DNA of 61,973 bases from Peribacillus butanolivorans (GCF_001273755.1 NZ_LGYA01000001.1:445486-507458); one strand, 5' to 3'. Positions 7,936-17,383 are shown, counted from the stretch's first letter. Notes: a model not told the origin generated them from the sequence alone. Program-made: numbers and translations.

Positions 7936-8035
7936 GTTCTAGAAGGAAATAGTACACATGCGAAAGAATATAATGTAATATATATCCTTTACTTACATTT
8001 TTTAAGAGAATCCGAAAAGAAGAGGAGCTAAAAAG

Positions 8036-8320
8036 GTGTATATAATAATTGCATTTCTAGTTTTTGTGATTGTGTTTATTGTAACTACCCAACTAATTTC
8101 AAATAGGTATTGGAAATGTATCTATACTACATTTGGATATGAGAATTATTTTAAGGTGGTTGCCAAACTGAAAAGCGAAGGAATAACATACAAAACTAAA
8201 ACTCCAATAAATATAGGTTCCGAAAATCTCCAAAATCGTATGGATTCTACTCAATATGATGTTTTTGTTAAAAAAGAAGATGAACAAAAAGCTCAGAAAG
8301 CACTGCACAAGAATATTTGA
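8036..8320 (+). CDS. Small membrane-anchored protein, DUF2007-like tail
   Basis: A 94-residue protein with one N-terminal membrane helix (about 2-21) and a soluble tail containing YDVFVKKEDEQKAQKAL, reminiscent of DUF2007-type putative signalling domains. GTG 8036 is used, with GAGGAGC upstream. It is followed directly by a repeat copy. Role unknown. Confidence 0.65.
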   Translation: MYIIIAFLVFVIVFIVTTQLISNRYWKCIYTTFGYENYFKVVAKLKSEGITYKTKTPINIGSENLQNRMDSTQYDVFVKKEDEQKAQKALHKNI

Positions 8321-8328
8321 TTTATCAT

Positions 8329-8409
8329 GAACTAACAAAGGTGAGATCATTGAGTGTGGGCTGTCAGATATGGCAGCCTTTTTCTTATAGAATTAAAGGG
8401 GCAGGTTAG
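8329..8409 (+). repeat. Dispersed repeat, complete diverged copy
   Basis: GAACTAACAAAGGTGAGA, a hairpin GGCTGTCAGATATGGCAGCC followed by T5, then AATTAAAGGGGCAGGTTAG. It ends in GTTAGTGAAAGAGGG, matching the 3' flank of the copies at 6448 and 58985. Confidence 0.8.
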
Positions 8410-8474
8410 TGAAAGAGGGTATCTACCATATTTGTGGAATTATTATTGAAATATGTAAGGTAAAGGGGCTAATA

Positions 8475-9002
8475 ATGATGACAAAAAATGATTTCCAAGT
8501 TTCCCTAAGAACAGGAAATTTAGATGATGCAGAAGCCTTGTTAGAAATTCAAAGGGAAGTTGTTTCAGAAAACGAATTTATGATTTCCGTTTTAGAAGAA
8601 TTTGAAGAGACAACGGAGCAACAAAGATGTTGGATACAGAAAATTTTAGAAAATGAAAGAGAAACAATAATTGTGGCTGAAATTAAAGGAAAAGTTATTG
8701 GTTTGATTGTATTTCGGTCAAAAAATACCAAAAGGCTTGCTCATACTGGTTATTTTACGACTATGATAAAGAAAGATTATCGAGATATGGGTATTGGTAA
8801 ACTTCTTATTAAAGAACTTTTAAACTGGGCAGAACAAAACCCTTTAATTGAGAAAGTAAGTTTAGGAGTTTTATCAACAAATCAGAGGGCAATAGCCTTA
8901 TACAAAAGTGTGGGATTTGTAGAGGAAGGACGTAAAATTAAAGAAGTAAAGTTTAGCGAGGACTTATATGTAGATGACATTCTTATGTATAAATTGGTTT
9001 AA
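8475..9002 (+). CDS. GNAT family N-acetyltransferase
   Basis: A ~175-residue GNAT enzyme. The acetyl-CoA site is visible as the R/Q-x-x-G-x-G/A-type motif KDYRDMGIGKLLIKELL near residue 105, followed by LGVLSTNQRAIALYKSVGF, typical of RimI/ribosomal- or amine-acetylating members. The frame is open from 8409, but AAAGGGG at 8462-8468 fits ATG 8475. The longer start would lie inside the preceding repeat. Substrate unknown. It is a single gene downstream of a repeat. Confidence 0.9.
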   Translation: MMTKNDFQVSLRTGNLDDAEALLEIQREVVSENEFMISVLEEFEETTEQQRCWIQKILENERETIIVAEIKGKVIGLIVFRSKNTKRLAHTGYFTTMIKKDYRDMGIGKLLIKELLNWAEQNPLIEKVSLGVLSTNQRAIALYKSVGFVEEGRKIKEVKFSEDLYVDDILMYKLV

Positions 9003-9028
9003 TCCTTCTTGAACTACCATGAAAATAA

Positions 9029-9229
9029 ATTTCTGTAACTTCGAAAAAAGACAATACCAAAGAATCTATTCTTGCGGATGACGTAATAAATCAAAAGGGA
9101 AGTTACCTTAATCTCAAGGGTGTATCTCTTATGATGGTTACTTCTCGTTTATTAGGAACTTTACTAGCTCAAGTATTTTTTATTCCAGGGGCAGGATATA
9201 TTGCGTGGTTTACTAAATTTATTGTCTAA
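9029..9229 (+). pseudogene. Remnant or small membrane peptide, unknown
   Basis: An open stretch ends in GTLLAQVFFIPGAGYIAWFTKFIV, one long hydrophobic helix. An ATG at 9131 could encode 32 residues, but no clear ribosome site is present and the frame continues upstream without a start. It is probably the C-terminal remnant of a membrane protein. No family recognised. Confidence 0.35.
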
Positions 9230-9241
9230 TAATTATCTGAT

Positions 9242-9267
9242 TTCTTATAGAACTACAGGTGCGTTAG
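9242..9267 (+). repeat. Repeat fragment (3' edge joined to 5' module)
   Basis: TTCTTATAGAACTA from the right part of the repeat is followed directly by CAGGTGCGTTAG from the left hairpin. It marks the point after which the truncated transporter begins. Confidence 0.6.
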
Positions 9268-9283
9268 TTTAATAGGATGCAAT

Positions 9284-9987
9284 AAAGGAAGTCTGTAAAA
9301 GGAATTGTCAAAAACAAGCCTTTATTGTCTATCCTTGCAGCATCCTTAATTTTCATGATGTGTACGATGCTGATAGGAGCAATTAATGTGTATTTGTTTA
9401 AAGATTATTTCAGCAATGCATCAGCCCTAAGTTTAATAGGATTTGTACAAACTGCCGCAGTTTTCGTTGCTATGCCAATAGCAAAACCATGCGTTGCTAA
9501 ATTTGGTAAAAAAGAAACGGCGTCAATAGGGATGCTGCTTGCGGAGGGAGTATATGGGCTACTGTACTTCATGCCAAACCTATCTGCGATACAATTCATC
9601 ATCATTTCAGCGATAGGGATGTTTGGATTCGGATTCTTTAATATTGTGGTGTGGGCATTTGTAACAGATGTAATAGATTATCACGAATATTTAACTGGCC
9701 TTCGTGAAGATGGAACTGTGTATTCAATCTATTCATTTGCTCGTAAAGTAGGACAAGCAATTGCAGGAGGAATCGGCGGTTTTGCGATTGCAATGGTTGG
9801 ATACGATGCAACACGAGAAGCACAAACACAACAAGCGCTTGATGGAATTCATGCACTGGCAACCTTAGTACCCGCAGTCATCTATATAGTTGTTTTCTTA
9901 ATTTTGGCCTTCCTTTATCCATTAAATAAGAAAAGGACCATTCAACTTGTTGAAGACTTGGCTGAGAGAAGAAATATTAAGGATTAG
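9284..9987 (+). pseudogene. GPH-family sugar/hexuronide symporter, C-terminal half only
   Basis: The frame is open from just after a stop at about 9281 and encodes the last ~230 residues of a glycoside-pentoside-hexuronide:cation symporter. Signatures include VIDYHEYLTGLREDGTVYS and FARKVGQAIAGG, with about six membrane segments. Family members are about 450 residues, so the N-terminal half is missing. The truncation lies 17 bases after a repeat fragment. It is next to a ROK repressor and uxaC, suggesting that it once imported glucuronides or glucuronate. ATG 9355 has no convincing ribosome site. Confidence 0.85.
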
Positions 9988-9989
9988 TG

Positions 9990-10025
9990 AAAAAACTCCC
10001 CTGAAACACAGAAAGGGGAGTTTTT
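9990..10025. terminator. Bidirectional terminator
   Basis: AAAAACTCCCCT and AGGGGAGTTTTT arms around GAAACACAGAA. It lies between the convergent GPH remnant and ROK gene and could serve both. Confidence 0.85.
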
Positions 10026-10027
10026 CG

Positions 10028-11206
10028 TTATTTTTTGGGATAGCTATTTTCATAAGAAAGATTCAGAATAGGAACATCAAGGAAATTTTTGATTGCAAGG
10101 GCACATGCCCCCATTACACATGATTTTTTTCCAATTGCCGATAGAGTAAGTTCTCGGTAATGACTAATGGAGGAGGTCAGATTATTCCTGATTTTGTTAA
10201 TGGAATCAGGATATATACGAAGCAATTCACTGTCTAATACCAGTACGTCCGGATTATACATGTTAATCATATTGTTTAGGCCAATGGATAAGTAGTAAAT
10301 AAATCGTTCCATAATCTTATATACCGCTTCATCACCTTCATCAATCCAGCGTTGAATATTCTCATATGTCAAATTTGGGATTTGTTTTTCTTCTGATAGA
10401 AATTCAAAAATACTCGATTCTGAAGCGTATTTCTCCCAGCAGCCTTTATTACCACAACTACACTGCTTTCCGTCCGGAACAACAATCATATGGCCAATTT
10501 CTCCTGCAAATCCATCATGTCCCCGAAAAAACTCATTCTTCATCATCATTCCAAGGCCTATTCCAGAATGAAAGGTTGCGCTTAAAAGGTTATCTGCTTC
10601 ATGATGCACAAAAATACGCTCAGCAAAAGCACTTAGATTAGCATTGTTTTCAAGATGAACATCAATTTCAAATTCCTTTTCTATGTCGTTTTTTAAATTG
10701 ATATCTTTCCATTTAAATCGTGGTACAAAGTGAATGAGTTCGTCTTTTCCTACCAGACCATGGATAGCAATGACTATACCAACAATTCCATAGCGACTGT
10801 CAGCGTATTTGGCTTTGTACTTTTTGATCGTTTTATTCAGCAGTTTGAGAATCTCCGAGTAGTCTGTAGTATTTATTTCTTTGATAGAGGAGGTGACACT
10901 ACAGCCGAGAAGATTGCTTAGAGTGAAGGAAATCCGTCCGTAATCAATGTCAATCCCGAGAGCATATCCTGCTTGGCCGTTTAAGGAGAGCATGATAGGC
11001 TTCCTACCGACACTGTTATGCTCTAGTTGTGTTTCTACTATTAGATCTTCGTCCAATAAATCTGCAACCTGCGCTGAGATAGTTGCTCTTGTTAAATCCG
11101 TAGCTTTGGACAAATCTGCCCTTGAAATCATGCCTTCTTTTATTATTTCTTTAATAATTAACCCACGATTAATTTTTTTGATATATGCTGCATCACCGGT
11201 AATCAT
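10028..11206 (-). CDS. ROK family transcriptional repressor (XylR/NagC type)
   Basis: A 392-residue repressor. The winged HTH is at about 18-60 (GMISRADLSKATDLTRATIS). The ROK sugar-kinase-like domain starts with GIDIDYGRISFTLSN near 92 and carries the zinc motif CSCGNKGCWEKYASE near 255. ATG 11206 is preceded by GGAGG. It is transcribed away from uxaC, and an imperfect 10-bp inverted repeat at 11351-11371 is the likely operator. The inducer is probably a hexuronate or glucuronide (inference from uxaC). Confidence 0.9.
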   Translation of the reverse strand: MITGDAAYIKKINRGLIIKEIIKEGMISRADLSKATDLTRATISAQVADLLDEDLIVETQLEHNSVGRKPIMLSLNGQAGYALGIDIDYGRISFTLSNLLGCSVTSSIKEINTTDYSEILKLLNKTIKKYKAKYADSRYGIVGIVIAIHGLVGKDELIHFVPRFKWKDINLKNDIEKEFEIDVHLENNANLSAFAERIFVHHEADNLLSATFHSGIGLGMMMKNEFFRGHDGFAGEIGHMIVVPDGKQCSCGNKGCWEKYASESSIFEFLSEEKQIPNLTYENIQRWIDEGDEAVYKIMERFIYYLSIGLNNMINMYNPDVLVLDSELLRIYPDSINKIRNNLTSSISHYRELTLSAIGKKSCVMGACALAIKNFLDVPILNLSYENSYPKK

Positions 11207-11350
11207 TAATATCCTCCCATTTTGGCAACAACTTTTAGATATATTTTTATTATAACAGTTTCTCGTATGTCAAATACTATTAGATTATAGTGTATTCAGA
11301 TAGAGTTAATTGACGGAAAAGTTAAAAAATGATAAATTATTTATATAATT

Positions 11351-11371
11351 AATTAGTTTAGTAAACGAATT
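11351..11371. promoter_or_regulatory. Inverted repeat, likely ROK operator upstream of uxaC
   Basis: AATTAGTTTA and TAAACGAATT are separated by one base and match at 9 of 10 positions as an inverted repeat. The GTTTA..TAAAC core resembles XylR-type sites. It lies between the divergent ROK and uxaC genes. Confidence 0.6.
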
Positions 11372-11393
11372 AATTAGATGAGCTTATTAAAAA

Positions 11394-11407
11394 TGAAAGG
11401 GCTTACA
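11394..11407 (+). promoter_or_regulatory. Candidate CcpA cre site
   Basis: TGAAAGGGCTTACA differs from the cre consensus TGWAARCGYTWWCA at one position (G for C at position 7). It lies ~50 bp upstream of uxaC, a position where CcpA would repress in glucose. Confidence 0.5.
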
Positions 11408-11456
11408 GTAGAACCGATGCTGGTACCCATATAAACTTTTATCAGGAGGGAAATTT

Positions 11457-12860
11457 ATGAAAGTCTTTTTGGATGATCATTTTTTGTTAAACACGAACAC
11501 AGCAATCGAATTATACGAAAATGTTGGTGGAAACCTGCCGATTTTTGATTTTCATTGCCACTTATCCCCACAAGAGGTATGGGAAAACAAACCCTATGAA
11601 AATATTACACAATTGTGGCTTGGAGGCGACCATTATAAATGGAGAGCCATGCGTATGCACGGAATTGGCGAGCGATATATAACAGGTGATGCAGAGGATT
11701 GGGATAAGTTTGCTGCATGGGCGGAAACGATGCCTCACTTAATTGGAAACCCTCTATATCATTGGGCACACATGGAGCTGAAAATGTTTTTTGGTATTGA
11801 AAAAATCCTGAGCCCTGAAACTGCGCAAGAAATTTACGATGAGTGCAACGAAAAGCTTTCCAGGCACGAATTCAAACCAAGATCATTTATTGAAAAATCA
11901 AACGTTAAATTTATTGGAACGACGGATGATCCTATTTCTGAGCTCGAATTCCATCAGTTACTGAAGCAGGACGAATCCTTTCAAATAACCATTGCTCCGA
12001 CTTTCCGTCCCGATGGAGCCTTATTTGTCGAGCGTCCTGATTTTAAAAGCTGGCTTCAAAAATTAGAAAAAGTATCAAAAATTAACGTGAATTCAATTGA
12101 AAGCCTAATAAATGCCCTTAAACAACGTGTCAATTACTTTCATGAAAACGGTGGTAGGGGTTCGGATCATGATATTCAGAAAATGGTATATGTAGACACC
12201 ACTTTAGAAGAAGCGGATATCATCTTCAAGAAACGGATGAATGACGAACAGCTATCAACTGAAGAATTGACTGCTTACCGATCATTCTTATTGAAGGAAT
12301 TGGGGAAAATGTATGCAGAAAAGCAGTGGGTTATGCAGCTGCATATGGGAGCTATGCGTAATAACAACACTAAGATGAAGGAACTAATTGGTACAGATAT
12401 TGGATTCGATTCTATTGGAGAGACCAATTTAGCAGAAGGATTATCTAGTTTTCTTGATGCGCTAGATCAAGATGGATCCTTACCCAGAACTGTATTATTC
12501 AATTTAAATCCAAAAGATAATGCGATTCTTGCGGGAATGATCGGAAATTTCTTTGAAGAAGGGATCCCGGGAAAAGTTCAATTTGGTTCAGGCTGGTGGT
12601 TTAATGACCATATTGATGGAATGGGAAAACAAATGAAGGAACTTGCGAATGTCGGACTTCTGAGCCACTTTGTTGGTATGCTGACAGATTCCCGAAGCTT
12701 CCTTTCGTATGCTCGCCATGATTATTTCCGTAGGATTCTTTGCAACATCCTAGGCGATTGGACTGAACAAGGATTAATGCCTAATGATAAAGAGCTACGT
12801 GAGCAAATGGTCAGGAATATTGGCTATTACAATGCTGAAAAATATTTTGCGAAACGATAA
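11457..12860 (+). CDS. uxaC: Glucuronate isomerase
   Basis: A 467-residue uronate isomerase of normal length, interconverting D-glucuronate/fructuronate and galacturonate/tagaturonate. The amidohydrolase-fold metal motif FDFHCHLSP (about 23-31) is intact, as are FIGTTDDP (about 151), QLHMGAMRNNN (about 297) and VGMLTDSRSFLSYARHDYFRR (about 404). AGGAGGG is well placed for ATG 11457. The rest of the pathway (uxaB/uxuA/kdg genes) is absent here, and the neighbouring transporter is truncated, so this gene may be stranded. Confidence 0.95.
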   Translation: MKVFLDDHFLLNTNTAIELYENVGGNLPIFDFHCHLSPQEVWENKPYENITQLWLGGDHYKWRAMRMHGIGERYITGDAEDWDKFAAWAETMPHLIGNPLYHWAHMELKMFFGIEKILSPETAQEIYDECNEKLSRHEFKPRSFIEKSNVKFIGTTDDPISELEFHQLLKQDESFQITIAPTFRPDGALFVERPDFKSWLQKLEKVSKINVNSIESLINALKQRVNYFHENGGRGSDHDIQKMVYVDTTLEEADIIFKKRMNDEQLSTEELTAYRSFLLKELGKMYAEKQWVMQLHMGAMRNNNTKMKELIGTDIGFDSIGETNLAEGLSSFLDALDQDGSLPRTVLFNLNPKDNAILAGMIGNFFEEGIPGKVQFGSGWWFNDHIDGMGKQMKELANVGLLSHFVGMLTDSRSFLSYARHDYFRRILCNILGDWTEQGLMPNDKELREQMVRNIGYYNAEKYFAKR

Positions 12861-12917
12861 AAAATAATTGTTGTCTTTTTTTACTTGATTATTTAAATGT
12901 TAAATACATCCTAATGA

Positions 12918-13944
12918 ACATGTTAACATGTCTCAATCAACGAACGATGTACTTCCTAGTGCAATGAAGATGGCTTGCTATTTCTATATAGACGATTTAT
13001 TAATCAGTTTGAATAAGATCGAATGCTCATTGGCGAATAAAACAGAAGAATTTTCGGGTGTTGTAAAAATAGCAAGAACTTGTCTCCAAGATGCTGTACC
13101 TATTACTCTAGGTCAACAATTTAGCGGGTATCATTCTTTTATCAAGAGACAAATAGAAGAAATGAAGAAACTGCAAAAAAATTGCTTGTCTATTGTAATT
13201 GGGGCAACGGCAGTGGGCACAGGTATAGGAGCTGCTCCTGGTTAAACAGAAAAAATATATGAATATTTGCCAGAGGTATCACATTTAGCTGTTATCAAAG
13301 TGGATAATTTTTTCGATGGACTGCAAAACGCAGATATTTATTTAAAAATATCTTCTTGCTTAAAAGGATTATCGAGTGGGTTATCGAAAATGGCCAGCGA
13401 TTTAAGATTACTTTCATCAGGGCCTAGGTCGGGATTTGCTGAAATCAATTTGCCAGCGGTACAGCCGGGTTCTTCCATTATGCCAGGGGAAATCAATCCA
13501 TGTATACCTGAAATGATGATACAAGTTTGTTTTGATGTATATGGAAATGATCAAGCGATTACATTCGCTGTAGATCGAGGCGAACTGGATTTGAACATCT
13601 GGGAACCGATTATTTTGAAAAATATATTTGACTCTTTTTCTATTTTGACAAATTGTATTACGCTGTTTACTGAAAAATGTCTAAACGGTATTAAAGCTAA
13701 TAAAACGGTTTGTTTGAAGAACGCTGAGAATTCGTTATCTTTGTCCGTCGTTATTTCTTCTATATTCGGGTATCAAGTAGCTAACAATATAGCTTCAGAG
13801 GCATACGAGAAAAATCTAACAGTAAAGGAAGTAGCAGTTGAAAAAGGCCTGTTTAATGAAGCGGAAGCGGCTGAGTTACTTAATCCTGAAAACTTAACTG
13901 ATGCTGTAAAAATGCATCATTTGTTAAACTCAAGAATACTTTAG
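12918..13944 (+). pseudogene. aspA: Aspartate ammonia-lyase, degraded pseudogene
   Basis: The frame reads HVNMSQSTNDV, then RTCLQDAVPITLGQQFS, TAVGTGIGAAPG, a TAA stop (13243-13245), and onward in the same frame to PGSSIMPGEINP. This is the aspartase/fumarase fold in order. About 130 N-terminal residues are missing; the stop replaces the Tyr normally after PG; and the signature GSSxMPGKxNP has Glu in place of Lys. The protein is therefore certainly non-functional. It ends at 13944. No good ribosome site is present. Confidence 0.9.
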
Positions 13945-14118
13945 TTGAATGATAATCATAGCTCCTAACGGAGGACCTAAAATCAAGAGAACAAGAGAGA
14001 GGTAGAACAGCCATTAGTTTTTTTTCGAATGAAATAGATAGCTAATCTTCTTCTTGGACTCCACCCGAACTTTTTTGAAAAATAATAGGAAGCGCTACCT
14101 GGATAGTATTGTATTAAT
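13945..14118. other. Intergenic stretch, nothing recognisable
   Basis: AT-rich sequence after the aspA remnant, with stops in all frames and no clear promoter. The next element is the terminator at 14119. Confidence 0.4.
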
Positions 14119-14158
14119 AACCGCAAACCTTTGAAGTAAAAGGATTTGCGGTTTTTTT
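14119..14158 (+). terminator. Intrinsic terminator
   Basis: AACCGCAAACCTTT pairs with AAAGGATTTGCGGTT across a GAAGTA loop, then T7. No intact gene precedes it; it may have belonged to the aspA unit. Confidence 0.8.
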
Positions 14159-14276
14159 GAGTGCTCCTGGTATGGGGTAATCTTTTTAGTGAAAGCTATG
14201 GAGAAATTAGGGGATTAAATACGACTTTTTTAAGGGTTGGTAAAAGAATACGAAAGAGACTTAAAAAAGTAGCTAT

Positions 14277-14438
14277 TTATAGAAGAAACTCGTCAAAAAT
14301 AACTCTTTTACTCAAACTGAGTATTGGCTGTAATTCCCTCACCTCATTTTCAAAACTACGTTCCATTATGACCTGATTCATCCCCAGTTCCTTAGCATAT
14401 ATAATCATTTCCTCCAAGTGTCTCTTTATTTTCATCAT
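14277..14438 (-). CDS. Possible 53-residue helical peptide
   Basis: An ATG at 14438 (a second at 14435) opens 53 codons: it starts MMKIKRHLEEMIIYAKELGM and ends SKRVIFDEFLL. It is predicted to be helical and charged. Length and the AKELG...S.E...L pattern faintly recall Spo0E-type phosphatases, but the diagnostic SQELD motif is absent. The ribosome site is weak. A plus-strand frame overlaps at 14161-14376 and looks less protein-like. Confidence 0.3.
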   Translation of the reverse strand: MMKIKRHLEEMIIYAKELGMNQVIMERSFENEVRELQPILSLSKRVIFDEFLL

Positions 14439-14549
14439 GATAAATCTTTTCAATATGAAAATTATGTTATGTGGGTTTCAGGGTTTTCTGTATAAAATAT
14501 CCTGGATGAAGAAACATAGAAAAATGGAGTTAGAGCGACCTGCAAAAAA

Positions 14550-16142
14550 ATGGGGGTAACCAGCTTGATTCGTAATGTGAGTAAATTGTTAAGAAAGACG
14601 AAAGAAAAAAAACCTCATATACAAAATAATTACCAGGATTCTAAACCGGAGGACCCTCTTAATGGAGAGTTTAGTCAAAATGTAGAAACGCTTCGTTTGA
14701 TTTATGATAATTGTTCAGATGTCATGTTCCGTTCGTTCTTACTTTTCGGTAAAACGAGAGCCATGCTTATTTACATTGAGGGTCTTTCAGACATCGAGGG
14801 GATAGAAGAATATGTGCTTTCTCCACTCATGCAGGAATCAGCAAATGTGCCACAACCATTAAATGACTTTCTAGTACTTAAAATGCCCGTTTCAAAAGTG
14901 AAAAGAGTGAAAATGATAGCGGATTGCATTGAATCTATCTCCATTGGAAACCCGCTTCTTCTATATGAAGGGGAGAGTGATGGATTTTCTTTAGGATTGT
15001 CTAAATGGGAAAAGCGAGCGATTGAAGAACCTGTTGCTGAGGGAGGAATAAGGGGATCGCGAGAGGGATTTAATGAATCTCTAGAGGTAAATACATCTCA
15101 ATTGAGACGTATTATTAAAAGTCCTGCTCTTAAAATGCAATCGATGAAAATTGGGAAGTATACTCAGACGACTGTTGCGATTGCATATATTGATGGACTT
15201 GTGGATAAAACACTGATTGAAGAGATTACGATTCGGCTGGAACGAATTGAGATGGACGGTATTTTAGAAAGTGGATATATCGAGGAAATGATTGAGGACA
15301 ATCCGTATTCACCTTTCCCTCAGATCTTGTCAACAGAACGGCCTGATGTAGCCAGTTCGTGCTTGCTGGAGGGACGGGCTGTCATTCTTGTAGAAGGAAC
15401 CCCTTTTACTTTAATTGCTCCAGTATCTTTCTTTTCTTTGATTCAATCACAAGAGGATTATTATCAACGTTTTATGATAGGAACTCTCATCCGTTGGTTA
15501 CGTTATATTTTTATGGTGTTATCTCTATTGCTTCCTTCCTTTTATATTGCTATTTTGACGTTCCATCATGAAGCGGTCCCTACTGCACTGCTGCTAAGCA
15601 TGGCTGCATCTCGGGAGGCAGTCCCTTTCCCTGCTATTATTGAGGCATTGATCATGGAAATTACGTTTGAAGCACTAAGAGAGGCAGGGGTTCGATTGCC
15701 AAAGCAGATAGGCTCTGCTGTCAGCATTGTTGGAGCGCTGGTGATTGGTCAAGCTTCCGTACAAGCAGGGTTGGTTTCAGCACCAATGGTGATTGTGGTT
15801 GCGATTACGGGGATTTCTTCTTTTATGATGCCTCGTTATATTGCTGGAATTGCGATAAGGATGCTGCGTTTTCCAATAATGCTGCTTGCTGGTACCTTAG
15901 GACTGCTTGGCATAATAATGGGAGTTATTGCTATAGTCATTCATTTGTGCAACTTGCGCTCCTTCGGTGTTCCCTATTTAGCACCACTTGCACCTTTAAA
16001 AGGTAAAGAACTGAAAGATGTACTATGGAGATCTCCTATGTGGATGATGGATACACGCCCGAGCTTTACAGGGAAATCTAACGTATACCGTCAGTCTCCA
16101 GAACAGGGGCCAAAACCCAAAAGGGGAAGTGAAACGGAGTGA
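14550..16142 (+). CDS. Spore germination protein, GerA-type receptor A subunit
   Basis: A ~530-residue GerA-family A subunit of an inner-membrane germinant receptor. The soluble N-terminal part (about 50-290) includes FLLFGKTRAMLIYIEGLSD, and the membrane part (about 310-490) includes SMAASREAVPFPAIIEALIMEITFE. ATG 14550 lacks a good ribosome site. GGGGGT just downstream is better spaced for TTG 14565, so the true start may be there. It is the first gene of a cotranscribed A-C-D-B-B set; the C gene overlaps by 4 bases. Expression would be expected in the forespore (sigma-G), but I did not identify a clear promoter. Confidence 0.93.
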   Translation: MGVTSLIRNVSKLLRKTKEKKPHIQNNYQDSKPEDPLNGEFSQNVETLRLIYDNCSDVMFRSFLLFGKTRAMLIYIEGLSDIEGIEEYVLSPLMQESANVPQPLNDFLVLKMPVSKVKRVKMIADCIESISIGNPLLLYEGESDGFSLGLSKWEKRAIEEPVAEGGIRGSREGFNESLEVNTSQLRRIIKSPALKMQSMKIGKYTQTTVAIAYIDGLVDKTLIEEITIRLERIEMDGILESGYIEEMIEDNPYSPFPQILSTERPDVASSCLLEGRAVILVEGTPFTLIAPVSFFSLIQSQEDYYQRFMIGTLIRWLRYIFMVLSLLLPSFYIAILTFHHEAVPTALLLSMAASREAVPFPAIIEALIMEITFEALREAGVRLPKQIGSAVSIVGALVIGQASVQAGLVSAPMVIVVAITGISSFMMPRYIAGIAIRMLRFPIMLLAGTLGLLGIIMGVIAIVIHLCNLRSFGVPYLAPLAPLKGKELKDVLWRSPMWMMDTRPSFTGKSNVYRQSPEQGPKPKRGSETE

Positions 16143-17383
16143 ATACTGGTTGGAGGCAATCAAAGATATTGGAGAAGGTAAAGAGGCGTCACTTCAGGAA
16201 AAGCGTCCTGCTTTTTCTGGGCATTTGTGGAACAATCCCTTTAGTAAGTGGGTGTTGGGATCGAGTGGAAATCAATGATTTGGCGATTGTCACAGCAGCA
16301 GCCATCGAAAAAAAGGAAGATAATCAAATCGAGCTATCCATCCAAGTATTTATCCCTAAGTCATTAAGCAGCGGAGGCGGTCAAGGCGGGCCAGGTGGAG
16401 GAGGTGGAGTACCTACAACATTGGTGAGATCCGAAAAAGGATCCAATATTTCAGATGCATTGTCTAAGCTTCAAAGCAAGATTCCACGCAAAATTTTTTG
16501 GGGACAATGTAAAGTATTTGTATTCGGCGAAAAGGTAGCAAAGGAAGGAATAAAAGAGCATCTGGATTTCTTGCTGCGCCATCCGCAGCCAAGGGAGAGA
16601 GCATATGTGTATGTCAGCAAAGGAAAAGCTAAGCCTATCCTTGAATCATTGCCGCCTCTAGAAACCTATTCAGGGGAGGTGATGAGGGAACTAACTGATT
16701 TACATATAGGGATGCGGGTCACATTACAGAATTTAGATGAAATGTTAACGGGTAAATCTCACGCTGCTGCACTTCCGTTAATTGACATTTTACCGCCTGG
16801 GAAAGGTGAAAAGAAATTACAGGGGATTCCTTACATTGTCGGAGCAGCCGTGTTAAATAAAGATAAAATGACTGGCACGATGACGGAAAAAGAAACAAGA
16901 GGGATATTGTGGTTAAGAGATGAAATAGAATCCTACACAGTGACCCTAAAACCCAAAGGTGAGAAAGGGGAGATATCTTTAAATCCTGTGTCGGCACAAG
17001 TCAAGCTGGTTCCACAAATTCAAAATAAGAAATGGAAATTGCTAGTGAAGGTTAATACAGAAGGATCTGTTATTCAGAATGGAACGAATATGATTCTTTC
17101 AAGTCCAAAAGCACTAAAGGATGCAGAAAGATCTTATCAAAAAGAGATAGAAAAGCGTATCGAGATGGCTTTTCTGCGTACTCAGAATAAGAAAGCTGAC
17201 ATTATAGGGTTAGGTAGAGACTTCTATCGGAAATATCCTAAGCAGTTTAATAAAATCGAAAACCACTGGAATGAGATATTTGAGGAGATTGAAGTGGAAA
17301 TTGATGTTGTGGCCCATATTCGCAGACAGGGCTATATAGACAAACCGGCGGGGCTGCCTGAGAAAGAGGTGAAGGACAAGTGA
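16139..17383 (+). CDS. Spore germination lipoprotein, Ger(x)C receptor C subunit
   Basis: A 414-residue C subunit. The GTG start overlaps the A gene stop (GTGA). An N-terminal basic region and hydrophobic segment end in LVSGC, a lipobox, so it is a lipoprotein on the outer face of the inner spore membrane. GCWDRVEINDLAIVTAAAIEK is the conserved opening of this family, and GQCKVFVFGEKVAKEGI follows near 120. A Gly-rich loop (about 81-92, GGGQGGPGGGGG) is longer than usual. The next gene overlaps by 4 bases. Confidence 0.93.
   Translation: MNTGWRQSKILEKVKRRHFRKSVLLFLGICGTIPLVSGCWDRVEINDLAIVTAAAIEKKEDNQIELSIQVFIPKSLSSGGGQGGPGGGGGVPTTLVRSEKGSNISDALSKLQSKIPRKIFWGQCKVFVFGEKVAKEGIKEHLDFLLRHPQPRERAYVYVSKGKAKPILESLPPLETYSGEVMRELTDLHIGMRVTLQNLDEMLTGKSHAAALPLIDILPPGKGEKKLQGIPYIVGAAVLNKDKMTGTMTEKETRGILWLRDEIESYTVTLKPKGEKGEISLNPVSAQVKLVPQIQNKKWKLLVKVNTEGSVIQNGTNMILSSPKALKDAERSYQKEIEKRIEMAFLRTQNKKADIIGLGRDFYRKYPKQFNKIENHWNEIFEEIEVEIDVVAHIRRQGYIDKPAGLPEKEVKDK

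Noticed and set aside
8409..8474. N-terminal extension of the GNAT protein
   Set aside because: It begins inside the repeat and lacks a ribosome site; AAAGGGG positions ATG 8475 instead.
14161..14376. 71-codon plus-strand open frame upstream of the ger operon
   Set aside because: Basic, low-complexity composition, no ribosome site, follows a terminator directly, and overlaps a more protein-like minus-strand frame.
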